A stretch of 44,298 bases of DNA from Verrucomicrobiota bacterium. Lineage in GTDB: Bacteria > Verrucomicrobiota > Verrucomicrobiia > Opitutales > UBA953. Positions within the stretch are counted from its first letter, which is position 1, and each line of letters begins with the position of its first letter. This document shows, piece by piece, positions 6,392 to 14,850 of the stretch. A model generated the notes under the pieces. It was not told the DNA's origin. It did not search any database and saw only the letters and a program-made list of their open reading frames with translations. The stretch lies in assembly GCA_026397965.1 (NCBI GenBank), contig JAPLTU010000031.1:1-44298 (forward strand), in the 5' to 3' direction. Both the position numbers and the translations under genes were made by a program.

Positions 6392-7960
6392 ATGTCCTCC
6401 TTTAAATCCGTCCCCGTGAAATTCTTTTGGTTCCTCGGCCTGCAGGCGGTCATGACGGTCGCCTTGTTCGCCGCCGATGAAGCACGGCAGAAGGCAGCCG
6501 AATATCAAAGCAAGGGGTACAATGTCCTGTTCATCGCCGTCGATGACATGAACGACTGGGTGGGCTGCCTGGGCGGCAATCCGCAGGCCATCACCCCCAA
6601 CATGGATCGACTGGCTAAGGAAAAAGGTGTCGTCCTGAACAAGGCCTATTGCCCCTCCACGGTCTGCTGCCCAAGCCGTTCGGCCATCCTGACTGGCAAG
6701 CAGCCGGCATCGACTGGCGTCTACGGCAATCGGCAGAACCTGAAGAACGCACCGAAGGCGAAGGATGTCGTGACACTGCCGGAATACTTCGCCAAGCACG
6801 GCTATCACACTCTCTCCACGGGGAAAGTCTTCCATAAGCACCCGACCGCGAAAGGGATGGACGAAGGACAGTGGGCGTTCAAAGAGTTCGTGGACGCTGG
6901 CGGCAACAACGGCGGCATGCTCTGGTCAGAATCTCCCGCCGCCCTGAAGGAATCGGCAAGCGAAAAGGCCACGAAAGAAAAAGGTGAAGAATTCCGGTGG
7001 GGGGCGGTCGCCGCTCCCATTGAACAGACCAAAGATTATGTCTCCAGCAAATGGGCCGCCGATCAACTCAAGCGCGACTTCGACGGCAAGCCGTTTTTCC
7101 TGGCCCTCGGTATCTCCAAGCCACATTTGCCCTGGGAAGTCCCGCAGCAGTTTTTCGACCTCTATCCCTTGGATAAATTCAAGACCGTCGAGATCTTCCG
7201 CGACGACTTGAAGGACATCACGAACAAGGAGGGCAAGGAGCTGTTCTCGGCTGATCCGCGCTTCCTGGCCGCCGACAAGGCGAACATGCACAAGCAGGCC
7301 CAGCGCGCCTACCTCGCGAACATCAGTTACGCCGACCACTGCCTCGGCGTCGTCTTCGACGCCCTGGCCAAGAGCAAATACGCCGACAATACCATCATCA
7401 TGGTCTGGGGCGACCATGGCTGGCACCTCAGCGAGAAACTCAAATACGGTAAGACCGATCTCTGGGAAGAGTCGGACCGGGTTCCTTTTATCGTGAGCGT
7501 GCCGGGCGTGACCAAAGCGGGGCTGAAAAGTGAGGCCGTGGTCAACCTACTCGACATGTACCCGACGCTGATCGAGCTTTGCGGCCTGCCCGCCAACCCC
7601 GAGAACGAGGGGCGCAGTTTCGCGCCCTTGCTGAAGGATCCGACCCTGGACTGGAACCACCCCACGCTGACGACTTACAACTGCGGGAACCATTCCGTCA
7701 CCGACGGCCGATACCGCTTCACGTATTACGGCGCGAAAGGCGGCGCCGAGGAACTATACGACCATTCGGCCGACCCACTCGAGCATCAGAACCTAGCCGC
7801 TCAGCCAGAATACAAAGCGATCATGGAGAGACTGCGCCTGGTTATGCCGAAGCACAATGAACCGGATTCGCCGGTCAATAATCTGAGCCCGGAGGAGAAG
7901 AAGGAGATGGCGAAAAATGGACGGAAAGGGAAAAGAGCGGAAGCGGATACCGACAAATAA
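6392..7960 (+). CDS. Secreted sulfatase, iduronate-2-sulfatase-like
   Basis: 522 residues from ATG 6392. The open frame runs back through the tRNA, so earlier starts are excluded. A hydrophobic N-terminal segment (about residues 9-27, ending AADEA) acts as signal peptide. The metal-binding start of the fold is FIAVDDMNDW (D51, D52). The sulfatase signature CCPSRSAILTG places the nucleophile at C92, which must be oxidised to formylglycine; STGKVFHKHP and WGDHGWHLSE are further active-site blocks. The order and the VDDMNDW block match iduronate-2-sulfatase-like enzymes, which remove sulfate from polysaccharides. It probably acts in the periplasm on sulfated glycans. A formylglycine-generating enzyme is not in the window. 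The very charged C-terminus (GRKGKRAEADTDK) is unremarkable. Confidence 0.93.
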   Translation: MSSFKSVPVKFFWFLGLQAVMTVALFAADEARQKAAEYQSKGYNVLFIAVDDMNDWVGCLGGNPQAITPNMDRLAKEKGVVLNKAYCPSTVCCPSRSAILTGKQPASTGVYGNRQNLKNAPKAKDVVTLPEYFAKHGYHTLSTGKVFHKHPTAKGMDEGQWAFKEFVDAGGNNGGMLWSESPAALKESASEKATKEKGEEFRWGAVAAPIEQTKDYVSSKWAADQLKRDFDGKPFFLALGISKPHLPWEVPQQFFDLYPLDKFKTVEIFRDDLKDITNKEGKELFSADPRFLAADKANMHKQAQRAYLANISYADHCLGVVFDALAKSKYADNTIIMVWGDHGWHLSEKLKYGKTDLWEESDRVPFIVSVPGVTKAGLKSEAVVNLLDMYPTLIELCGLPANPENEGRSFAPLLKDPTLDWNHPTLTTYNCGNHSVTDGRYRFTYYGAKGGAEELYDHSADPLEHQNLAAQPEYKAIMERLRLVMPKHNEPDSPVNNLSPEEKKEMAKNGRKGKRAEADTDK

Positions 7961-8069
7961 AGTAGCGGCGGCGGACGGCGACGACAACGTCGCTGGATTC
8001 AGAGACACGTTAACACCTTGCTTGGGTCTCCGCGTTCCTATCTCCCCAGCCGGAACTCCGGCCCCTTCT

Positions 8070-9365
8070 TCACCGCATCGCCCGCACCTCGTTCGGCGTC
8101 AAATCGCCCGAACGGCCTTGCACGACCGTCGGCTTACCGATGGTGAGTTCATCGGCGTCAGGCGGAGGATTGCCGCCGCTCCGCAACCATTCGACCATCT
8201 TAGATTGTCCGCCCGAAGCAGCCACGCATCGGGCGAAGATCGGCTGCGGCTCAATCTCGGTGGAGAAGAGGTAAAGGCGTGGGCCGCGGCCGGATTTCGC
8301 CCCCGCGAACGCATTGACCAGTTCATCTTCCCAATGCTTCTCGGCGGGCTTCCGGTCGTCGGTCGGCAAACGAGAGCGGACGCTGTCACAATAGATAATC
8401 GTGGCGTCACGCGTCGAATAGCTGGCAGACTTATCGCCCTTCGGGCTGCGATATTGGGTCACGCCGTCCTGAAAGTCGGAGAAGATGACCAAGCCGTCGT
8501 AAGCGCGCTCATTGCGCATGATGTCGATCCACGCGCCCACGCAACCCGTCTTGAAATTATCATCATATTGTTTAAAGATTCGCTTACCGTTCGCGGTGAG
8601 TTTTTCCGGGTCAGTGGTCTTGGCTGGGGGCGCGCCGGTCCGTCCGGTCGTGCCTTTGTAGCGAGAACCGCCGATAATCACGTCGTCTTTCACATTGGTC
8701 CAAACTCCGGAATACATGAAGATATCAGCCGTGGGAAACTGCTTACGGATTTCGGATTCCACTCGATCAAGATAACGGGCCATCGATTTCGAGGCGTCCA
8801 TAAAGACCGCGACTTTAGTCGCGACGATATGGGCGCCCATCACGGGCTTGCCGACGAAATTACGCGTGCCGCCGACGCCCAGGCCCTTCCCGGAGCCGAT
8901 GCCGCCGCCCGAACCCCCGCCAAAGCCCTTCGAGGATGTGCCCGAAAGTTTAGAAGATAAGGCATCAGGCATCACCGCACTCACCCGCAAATCAGGTAAG
9001 GCGATTTTGGCGTCGGTGCTCTTGGTGGTAATACGAGCGACTTTTTTCGCGTGCGTCTTTTCTTTCTTCGCCTGCAAGTTGTGTTCGACGATCTTGGCCC
9101 TTTCGCCGGCAGCCCCGCCGCCCGCGCCAGTGGCGATGTATACAGCCTGACTGGCCGCTTTATCCGTAAATGCGGAGATCACCCAGAGGAAAGCGACAAT
9201 CAGCAGGAAGAAATGAATCGCGACGGAAATGATCAACCCCCGGCTGCTGATTACTCGGGTCAGCCAATATCTAAAAATTTCGCCTATGCCCAATTTGCGC
9301 AAAGAGGGCGGCGGCGGCACGTCCGTAGGTCTGGGCCGTAACAGGCTATTCTCATCAACACTCAT
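8070..9365 (-). CDS. Membrane-anchored von Willebrand factor A (VWA)-like protein
   Basis: 431 residues from ATG 9365 (MSVDENSLLRPRP); an upstream in-frame start at 9437 would add 24 residues. Order: short cytoplasmic Pro-rich segment; one transmembrane helix at about 46-68 (LIISVAIHFFLLIVAFLWVI); charged linker; Gly-rich stretch (GFGGGSGGGIGSGKG, about 145-160); VWA-like domain starting VAVFMDASKSM with the metal-ion motif D190-x-S192-x-S194. The layout resembles VWA proteins found beside ExbB/TolR-type genes in Verrucomicrobia, but no such partners are in the window. It probably binds a protein or metal on the periplasmic side. The next minus-strand gene upstream starts 230 bp away, so co-transcription is possible but not shown. 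Confidence 0.7.
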   Translation of the reverse strand: MSVDENSLLRPRPTDVPPPPSLRKLGIGEIFRYWLTRVISSRGLIISVAIHFFLLIVAFLWVISAFTDKAASQAVYIATGAGGGAAGERAKIVEHNLQAKKEKTHAKKVARITTKSTDAKIALPDLRVSAVMPDALSSKLSGTSSKGFGGGSGGGIGSGKGLGVGGTRNFVGKPVMGAHIVATKVAVFMDASKSMARYLDRVESEIRKQFPTADIFMYSGVWTNVKDDVIIGGSRYKGTTGRTGAPPAKTTDPEKLTANGKRIFKQYDDNFKTGCVGAWIDIMRNERAYDGLVIFSDFQDGVTQYRSPKGDKSASYSTRDATIIYCDSVRSRLPTDDRKPAEKHWEDELVNAFAGAKSGRGPRLYLFSTEIEPQPIFARCVAASGGQSKMVEWLRSGGNPPPDADELTIGKPTVVQGRSGDLTPNEVRAMR

Positions 9366-9596
9366 CGCGTAGTGTCCGACTTTTGCAGGGGGGCCAAAAC
9401 CCACAATCTCCATAGCCAGCCGATGCCAAACCGTCACCTGCCCGTAACTTATGAAGCGTTAACTTTAACCTTTTCTTGAAATTGCCCGCTAATCCGTTGG
9501 CACAATCGAATCGCACGCGGAGATCAAACCATCGAGACTAAATAACGGCGCGCGGACTAACGGCCGAAGCCGCTCTTTTACCCTCTGGCCGTTATC

Positions 9597-10286
9597 TCAA
9601 TCTTGACGGTCCGCCGCATCGTTCGGATTTGGCTCCACGATTACGACTTGGCAGTTCCATCCCAATTCTTTGAGGACGCGCTGCAATGCTGCCAACGTCG
9701 CGTAATCGGGCGCGGTCGCCGCGACATAGGTGTCATTCCCCGGACAAGCGCCGTCGTAGAAATCAATCGATCCGACTTCGCTGACGTCAGCGAGGCTTAC
9801 CTGAGTTCCTTGTTCGTCAAGCGCATCAAAGAGCCCCTGCAAATAGGGCACGGCCTGAGCGCCCGGGCAGCTGTGGCGATACCAATCCATCTCGTGCTCT
9901 TCTTCCCGCTCTCGCCGCTCTGAGGCTCGCTCCTCGTCCCATTCCTCCCGGGCGGCTTCAACCCTCTCCTTAAAATCTGCTTTCGATTCGTCGTCCTCCT
10001 GCTCGTGCTCCGATTCGTCAAAGGATTCATCATCGTCATCTTCGAACTTCGGAACCTCATCATATTTCGTGCCATTCAGGCAGAGCTCAAAATAGCCTGC
10101 CCCTTCAATCCAGAAGGCATTCAGAACCTGGGTACCCTTTTTTCTCTTTTTGCCCGACACGTCGGGCAGCTGTTTACCGTCCGTCGCCGCTTTCGTCTCC
10201 GCCACTCGCTTGCACCAGTCATCGGCGAAGAGGGCGAGGCCGCCCAGGGTGATGTTCTTCAGGAATTCGCGACGGTTGTAACTCAT
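9597..10286 (-). CDS. Tat-exported protein with acidic central region, function unknown
   Basis: 229 residues. The N-terminus has a twin-arginine signal, NRREFLKNITLGGLALFA. After a basic patch (GKKRKKG, about 45-51) the middle (about 80-135) is dominated by Asp, Glu and Arg, with DDDDESFDESEHEQEDDE and then an RE-rich stretch likely to form a charged helix. The C-terminal quarter (from about 180: TYVAATAPDYATLAALQ, ending QVVIVEPNPNDAAD) has an alternating pattern reminiscent of the last domain of YebC/TACO1 proteins; this is a weak visual match only. A 21-bp perfect palindrome overlaps the start codon. No known family is recognised with confidence. Confidence 0.68.
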   Translation of the reverse strand: MSYNRREFLKNITLGGLALFADDWCKRVAETKAATDGKQLPDVSGKKRKKGTQVLNAFWIEGAGYFELCLNGTKYDEVPKFEDDDDESFDESEHEQEDDESKADFKERVEAAREEWDEERASERREREEEHEMDWYRHSCPGAQAVPYLQGLFDALDEQGTQVSLADVSEVGSIDFYDGACPGNDTYVAATAPDYATLAALQRVLKELGWNCQVVIVEPNPNDAADRQD

Positions 10287-10305
10287 AGTAGAATAATTCT
10301 ACTAT
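10285..10305. promoter_or_regulatory. 21-bp perfect palindrome at the start codon of the Tat acidic protein gene
   Basis: Arms ATAGTAGAAT (10285-10294) and ATTCTACTAT (10296-10305) around a single A. It covers the leader just before, and two bases of, the minus-strand ATG at 10286. It could be a repressor operator or an RNA hairpin hiding the start. No terminator-type T tract follows on the coding strand. Confidence 0.55.
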
Positions 10306-10392
10306 TTTAGCCCGGTTTGTCTAGGGGGCCACCGGTCATAGTCTGACATAGGGGTCTTCCGGATCTGCCGCCCCCCGAAGAAGGGTAAAATA

Positions 10393-12054
10393 TTACCAGC
10401 CTGCCGCCCGGCCTTCGTGTGAGCGCGGGTCATGGGCGCCGAGGAAGGGACCGCCGGCCTCAGGCTGGCCTACCGCTTGAGTCGAACCGATGAATTCAAC
10501 TTCGTTAAGTACATGCCCTCGCCGGCGGAGATCTGCCTTCATCGCTTCCGGCATAGCCTTCTCGATGCGAAGTTCATCGGGACTCCACTGCTGATGGAAA
10601 CGTGGACGGGCCAAAGCCTGCGCCGGGGTATCACCTTCATCCAAGATATGTAGGATCGAAAGTAACGTCTGGGAAATAATTGTCGGGCCGCCGGCCGCAC
10701 CGATGGCCAAGATCGGACGCTGCCCTTCGAAGACGATCGTAGGCGACATACTGGAGAGCGGCCGCTTACCTGGCGCCGGCAGATTGGCCTCGGCTCCGAC
10801 CAGACCAAAGGCGTTGGGCGCGCCAGGCTCGGCGGCGAAATCGTCCATTTCATTATTCAACACGACACCCATCCCTGGCACGACGACCTTGGAGCCGTAG
10901 GAAGTATTGATGGTCGAAGTGCACGCTACCCAATTGCCCGCCGCATCGGCCGACGAAAAATGCGTGGTGTGCTTTTCGAAGACATGTTCATCCGCGCGCG
11001 GCGGCGTGCCGTGGTCCTTGACCTTCGTGACCTTGGTAACTTCGATCTTCGCGGCGAGGCTCTGGCCATAGTCCTTGTCGGCCAGCCCGCGCGGCACCTT
11101 GGTGAACGCCGGATCGCCCAACCAGAATGCCCGATCCGCGAAGGCGAGCTTCATGGCCTCGGCGATGACGTGGACGGAATCCTCAGACTTTACCGGCCCC
11201 TTGGCCTCGAGGATGTTCAGGATCTGCGCGACATGCACGCCGCCGGAACTGGGCGGAGGCATGCCGACGATGCGGTGCCCATGATAAGTCGTCTCGAGGG
11301 GAGTCCGCCGCTTAATCGCATACGCCGCGAAATCTGCCTCCGTGATCAGCCCGCCGTTCTCGCGCATCCACTTGGCCGTGGCCTGGGCGAACGGGCCGCG
11401 ATAAAACCAATCTGGTCCGCCAGCACCGAGCGCGCGCAACGCTTTCGCTAAGTCGGGCTGCTTGTGCATTTCGCCTTCTTGCAGAGGCGTCCCATCAGCA
11501 TGCAGAAAAATGGCGCGGGAGGCCGGGAACTTGGCGAGATTGCCGGCGACGCTCGCCAACCGCGATGCATAAGCGCGTGGCACCGGAAAGCCCTGCTCGG
11601 CGATCTTTGCCGCCGCTTCGCAATGGTAACTCCACGGTAATTTTCCGTAACGCGTCACGGCCTCGTAGAAGACGGCCACCTGTCCAGGCACCGCCACCGC
11701 CAGGGCACCCGTGCGGCTGAGTTCTGGTACGGCATGACCGTTGCGCACAAACATATCGGCGGTCGCGGTCGCGGGGGCGGTCTCCCTCCCGTCGAGGGCG
11801 ACGATTTCACCATCCGGCCGTCGGATCAACATGAAGCAACCGCCGCCGATGCCGGAATTATGACTGTCAACGACGCCCAGCACCAAGCCTGTCACCACGG
11901 CCGCGTCAACCGCGTTGCCACCCTGCCGCATCGCCTCGACCCCGGCCTCGCTTGCCAGATGATGCACGGCCGCGACCATGCCTTGGCGGCATTCTTCTGC
12001 CGCCTGGCCGCCGATGGCCAGCAGCATAATTACGAATAGGGGCAGTCGCTTCAT
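10393..12054 (-). CDS. ggt: Gamma-glutamyltransferase (glutathione hydrolase)
   Basis: 553 residues, the family's usual length. Signal peptide MKRLPLFVIMLLAIGGQAA. The large-subunit block GMVAAVHHLASEAGVEAMRQGGNAVDAAV and GIGGGCFMLIRRPDG are conserved. The autocleavage site is at KH-TTHFSSADAAGNW; T363 becomes the N-terminal nucleophile of the small subunit. Glycine-loop and oxyanion residues occur in RPLSSMSPTIV and AAGGPTIISQ. It cleaves the gamma-glutamyl bond of glutathione and related peptides in the periplasm, helping amino-acid recovery and thiol turnover. It is transcribed alone as far as can be seen; the gene downstream begins 107 bp away across a palindrome. Confidence 0.95.
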   Translation of the reverse strand: MKRLPLFVIMLLAIGGQAAEECRQGMVAAVHHLASEAGVEAMRQGGNAVDAAVVTGLVLGVVDSHNSGIGGGCFMLIRRPDGEIVALDGRETAPATATADMFVRNGHAVPELSRTGALAVAVPGQVAVFYEAVTRYGKLPWSYHCEAAAKIAEQGFPVPRAYASRLASVAGNLAKFPASRAIFLHADGTPLQEGEMHKQPDLAKALRALGAGGPDWFYRGPFAQATAKWMRENGGLITEADFAAYAIKRRTPLETTYHGHRIVGMPPPSSGGVHVAQILNILEAKGPVKSEDSVHVIAEAMKLAFADRAFWLGDPAFTKVPRGLADKDYGQSLAAKIEVTKVTKVKDHGTPPRADEHVFEKHTTHFSSADAAGNWVACTSTINTSYGSKVVVPGMGVVLNNEMDDFAAEPGAPNAFGLVGAEANLPAPGKRPLSSMSPTIVFEGQRPILAIGAAGGPTIISQTLLSILHILDEGDTPAQALARPRFHQQWSPDELRIEKAMPEAMKADLRRRGHVLNEVEFIGSTQAVGQPEAGGPFLGAHDPRSHEGRAAGW

Positions 12055-12239
12055 CTGCCCATCTTAGCCCCCCCCACCTCTTCTGCAATACTGAGGCTGA
12101 GGCTGAGGCTTCTCACCCCTCACTGCCTGCACCTCGGCCTGGCTGACTGGTCGCTAAGCCATCGTACAAAAGGACCCTGAGCCGAGACGGAAGCAAACCT
12201 TGTGAATGCGGCGAAGGCTGATACGCCTATCGGCTCGCC
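12055..12239. other. Divergent intergenic region between ggt and a DoxX-like gene
   Basis: Includes a short tandem repeat of GAGGCT (12093-12110, three units). Promoters for both flanking genes should be here, but no clear consensus elements are seen. Confidence 0.4.
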
Positions 12240-12569
12240 TTGAAAACCGCCCTCATCCTTTTCTCCGCCCTGTCCTTTCTGGGCTACGGCTTAGGCTGTT
12301 TCTTCTCAAGCTACTTCCAGCAGGAATTCCGGCGGTATCAGCTGAGTGCCCAGTGCAAGCTCGTCGGCATCCTCCAGTGTAGCGCGTCCTTTGGGCTGGT
12401 TGCAGGATTCCGCGAACCCAGGCTGGGCCAAGCGGCCGCCGCCGGGCTGGCCTTGATGATGCTAGTCGCCCTCGGTGTCCGACTACGCATCCGCGACAGT
12501 CTGCTGCAGATGCTACCTGCGCTCGGCTACCTCGGACTCAACGCCTATCTTTACTTCGCCGGCTTCTGA
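12240..12569 (+). CDS. Small DoxX-like membrane protein A
   Basis: 109 residues from a TTG start; no ATG or GTG in this frame lies nearby upstream. Four hydrophobic segments: about 4-24, 42-57, 65-80 and 88-108. The stretch KLVGILQ...GLVAGFREPRLGQAAAAGLALMM, followed by a charged turn (RLRIRDSLLQMLPAL), follows the DoxX-like pattern: Lys-containing helix, loop with P, long Ala-rich helix. Its middle and end align with the neighbouring minus-strand gene (12577-12939), so the two look like paralogs. DoxX-like proteins are inner-membrane proteins of poorly defined redox or stress-linked function. The start codon is the least certain part. Confidence 0.62.
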   Translation: MKTALILFSALSFLGYGLGCFFSSYFQQEFRRYQLSAQCKLVGILQCSASFGLVAGFREPRLGQAAAAGLALMMLVALGVRLRIRDSLLQMLPALGYLGLNAYLYFAGF

Positions 12570-12576
12570 AGCCTAC

Positions 12577-12939
12577 TCAGAGTAGGATAATAGCCACGCA
12601 CATCGCCAATACGGCGAGAGACGGAACAGCCTTGATTGCCGCGTCCTTGACCTTCAAGTGCATAACGAACGCGCCCACCATGATCAGCCCTAAGGCGAAC
12701 GCTGCCGGCTGCGCGAGTGCCGGCTTCCACAGGGAAAGCAGAAGCGCTGTCGCCAAGCCGACCTTGGTCACGCCGATGACAGCAAAGACCCAGGCGGGCA
12801 GGCCATAAACTGCGAATTCCTCGCGCAAAGTCTTTGCACCTTGGCCGCGGTACGGAGTCTGCTTATCGCGGCGCAGGACCCAAACATTCAGAATACCCAA
12901 AGAAACGATGAGGGTAAGAGCGATGTGGAGATAATTCAT
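12577..12939 (-). CDS. Small DoxX-like membrane protein B
   Basis: 120 residues. N-terminal helix (about 3-22, LHIALTLIVSLGILNVWVL), a polar loop with RRDKQTPYRGQGAKTLREEF, then three helices. VIGVTKVGLATALLLSLWKPALAQPAAFALGLIM and LKVKDAAIKAVPSLAVL correspond to equivalent blocks in the facing gene at 12240-12569 (KLVGILQ..., RLRIRDSLLQMLPALGYL). The stop codons are 7 bp apart and a perfect 7-1-7 palindrome (CCTACTC-A-GAGTAGG, 12572-12586) spans this gene's stop, a possible two-way transcription barrier though it lacks a T tract. Function is unknown beyond the DoxX-like family. Confidence 0.7.
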   Translation of the reverse strand: MNYLHIALTLIVSLGILNVWVLRRDKQTPYRGQGAKTLREEFAVYGLPAWVFAVIGVTKVGLATALLLSLWKPALAQPAAFALGLIMVGAFVMHLKVKDAAIKAVPSLAVLAMCVAIILL

Positions 12940-13024
12940 GAAGGAGAGCCGACAGTGCTGCCGACACCCCTATTGAACTACGCCCATCCCTCTTTCGCTA
13001 CCTTAATCGCCTTCGCCATGATGT

Positions 13025-14644
13025 TTAGGCGGAGCGGGCTTTCACTTCGTAAGCGTGGGCGATCATGCCGTGCTTGACGTCCTTGGTCTCGTCCTTCGGG
13101 AGGAACGAGCGGACATATTCCACTTTCACGTTCGCGGGCGTGACGCTCACGCGCACATAGCCAGCGCTGGGGAGTTTCTTGCCAGTCTCGTAACGCTCTT
13201 CGTTATAGGCGATGTAGCCGTGGTCCGAAGGCATCGGTAACTCCTGATAGATGATTCCGTCCTTCTCCTGCTGGCAGTAGAGGTGGTCGTGACCTTGGAA
13301 AAAGATGCTAACCTTGTGCTTCACCATCAACTGATGGATTGGCAGCTCCCAACCCGGGCGTTTCTCCTTGAAGGTACCGTCGCCCCGCTTGCCCTGGCCG
13401 CCCCACTCATACTGGTCGGCTTCGTCGACGCCGCCGCGGCCGGAGCCAAGGACGTGGTGGGCGAAAACGAACTTATGCTTCGCCTTACTCATCTCGAGGG
13501 TCTTCTTGAGCCAGTGGTATTGAGCGTCGCCGATGCTTCTACCCCACCAATCGCTGTTCTTCTTTTCCTCGCCGCCTTTGCCGCCGAAGGCGCTATCAAC
13601 GAGCGACGGCGAGTGCCAATAATTATCCAGCAAAATGAAGAGCGCATCGCCCCAGGTCCAGGCGCAGTAACTCTTGAGTGCGCCGATATCCTTGAATGTT
13701 TCGGCGTTACCGCTGTAGATGCCTTCGTTGCCGACGGTCGGGTAGAGCGAATTGCGGGCCTTCTGCACGCCGACCGCGACATCGTGGCGTTCATCCTTCT
13801 GCGAGAAGTTGAAGAGCGAACCCTGCTCGTGGTTGCCGTTCATCAGGAAGACCTGGCCGACCGAACCGACGAGGCCGAGGAACGGGCGCTGAAGAAGGTA
13901 AGGAATCTGGCAGTTGGCGTCAGTGATGGTACGTATGCGCTCAACCGAAAAATCGTCGCCGATGCAGATATGGAAGTCCGGCTTGTCGGCGGCCGCGGTG
14001 ACGAGCGTCCGCGCATAGAGGTCCGGATGGCTCGACTGCGGCCGCTCCGGGTGAGAGTCGCCTTGAATCGTAAAGACGAAGGAAGCGCCCGGGGTGCGCT
14101 GCGTCGCAAAGCGGGCCTCGACGCGCTGCGTGAAACTGCCAGCTCCCGGCTTACGATGGTTCAATCGGTAAAAATATTCCGTATTCGGAGCCAAGCCATC
14201 GATCACGATTTCCGTAGCCTTACCGGCGGCGAGTAACGTCATCGCCGTTTTCTTCACGTACTTGCCCTTCGCCGTCCCGATTTCAAGAAAAGCTTCGGTT
14301 GCCTCTTTGGGCACTAAACTCGCCGTGATGGCTTTGTCCGTGGCACGCCCGAAGATCAGTGAGACCTTGGCGAATTCGGCCAGGGACGCTGGTAACACAT
14401 ACTCGCCTTGGAACGAAGGGCCACGGGCTTTCGACGAATCGTCGCCGCCGCCCTTGCCCCCTTTGCCGCCTTTACCCTTCTTCTCCTGAGCAGAAAGCGG
14501 CGAAGATAAAAGCGTCCAGCCAAACGTCGCCGCCATCAGACCGAGGAACTCGCGCCGCACGAGACCGGAAAATTCTGCAACGGGTCGGTAGAACGGATTA
14601 AGGCGTTCGCCTTTGGTTTCGGAAGATGACTCGGGCAGACTCAT
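13025..14644 (-). CDS. Tat-exported metallophosphoesterase (purple acid phosphatase-like)
   Basis: About 539 residues from ATG 14644 (MSLPESSSETKG); an in-frame start at 14692 is possible. A twin-arginine signal lies about 30 residues in (VRREFLGLMAATFGWTLLSSPLSAQ). A Lys/Gly-rich linker (KKGKGGKGGKGGG) follows, then a fibronectin-like N-terminal domain ending LAPNTEYFYRLNHR, and the metallophosphoesterase domain. Metal-ligand blocks occur in order: QGDSHPE, IGDDFS, MNGNHEQ, FAHHVLG and QGHDHLY. This matches PhoD/purple-acid-type secreted phosphoesterases, which release phosphate from organic esters in the periplasm. The true substrate is not predictable. The N-terminal extension before the Tat motif is longer than usual, so the start may lie further downstream. 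Confidence 0.85.
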   Translation of the reverse strand: MSLPESSSETKGERLNPFYRPVAEFSGLVRREFLGLMAATFGWTLLSSPLSAQEKKGKGGKGGKGGGDDSSKARGPSFQGEYVLPASLAEFAKVSLIFGRATDKAITASLVPKEATEAFLEIGTAKGKYVKKTAMTLLAAGKATEIVIDGLAPNTEYFYRLNHRKPGAGSFTQRVEARFATQRTPGASFVFTIQGDSHPERPQSSHPDLYARTLVTAAADKPDFHICIGDDFSVERIRTITDANCQIPYLLQRPFLGLVGSVGQVFLMNGNHEQGSLFNFSQKDERHDVAVGVQKARNSLYPTVGNEGIYSGNAETFKDIGALKSYCAWTWGDALFILLDNYWHSPSLVDSAFGGKGGEEKKNSDWWGRSIGDAQYHWLKKTLEMSKAKHKFVFAHHVLGSGRGGVDEADQYEWGGQGKRGDGTFKEKRPGWELPIHQLMVKHKVSIFFQGHDHLYCQQEKDGIIYQELPMPSDHGYIAYNEERYETGKKLPSAGYVRVSVTPANVKVEYVRSFLPKDETKDVKHGMIAHAYEVKARSA

Positions 14645-14692
14645 AGGGGTAAGGTTAAAAATGAAACCCCACGGCAGAAAGACAAGTTTCAC

Positions 14693-14850
14693 GCATCGTG
14701 ATTCTAGGCGTTTTATTTGCTTAATCTCATCTTAAGATTAGCCAAATGCGGTGCGCTTTCGCCATCGTGTCGGTTTTATCTTAGCAAAGAGCATGCCCGA
14801 ACTAAGCCGCAAGCATTACCCACGCTTTGCTAACCGCTCGAAAACTATTC
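14693..14850. other. Intergenic region between the phosphoesterase and DUF1552 genes
   Basis: 158 bp. Contains TAATCT...AGATTA inverted arms (about 14723-14741), a possible operator or weak hairpin upstream of the minus-strand phosphoesterase gene. Nothing else is recognised. Confidence 0.35.

Noticed and set aside
7917-8960. 347-residue plus-strand frame opposite the VWA-like gene
   Set aside because: It is the antisense shadow of a gene with a clear transmembrane helix and metal-ion motif; its translation shows no family pattern.
9540-9600. Possible terminator from TAACGGCC / GGCCGTTA arms
   Set aside because: The arms are separated by about 21 bp, and no T tract follows on the minus strand where the neighbouring genes lie.
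13283-14236. 317-residue plus-strand frame opposite the metallophosphoesterase
   Set aside because: The minus-strand frame carries all metal-ligand blocks in order; the plus-strand frame shows none.
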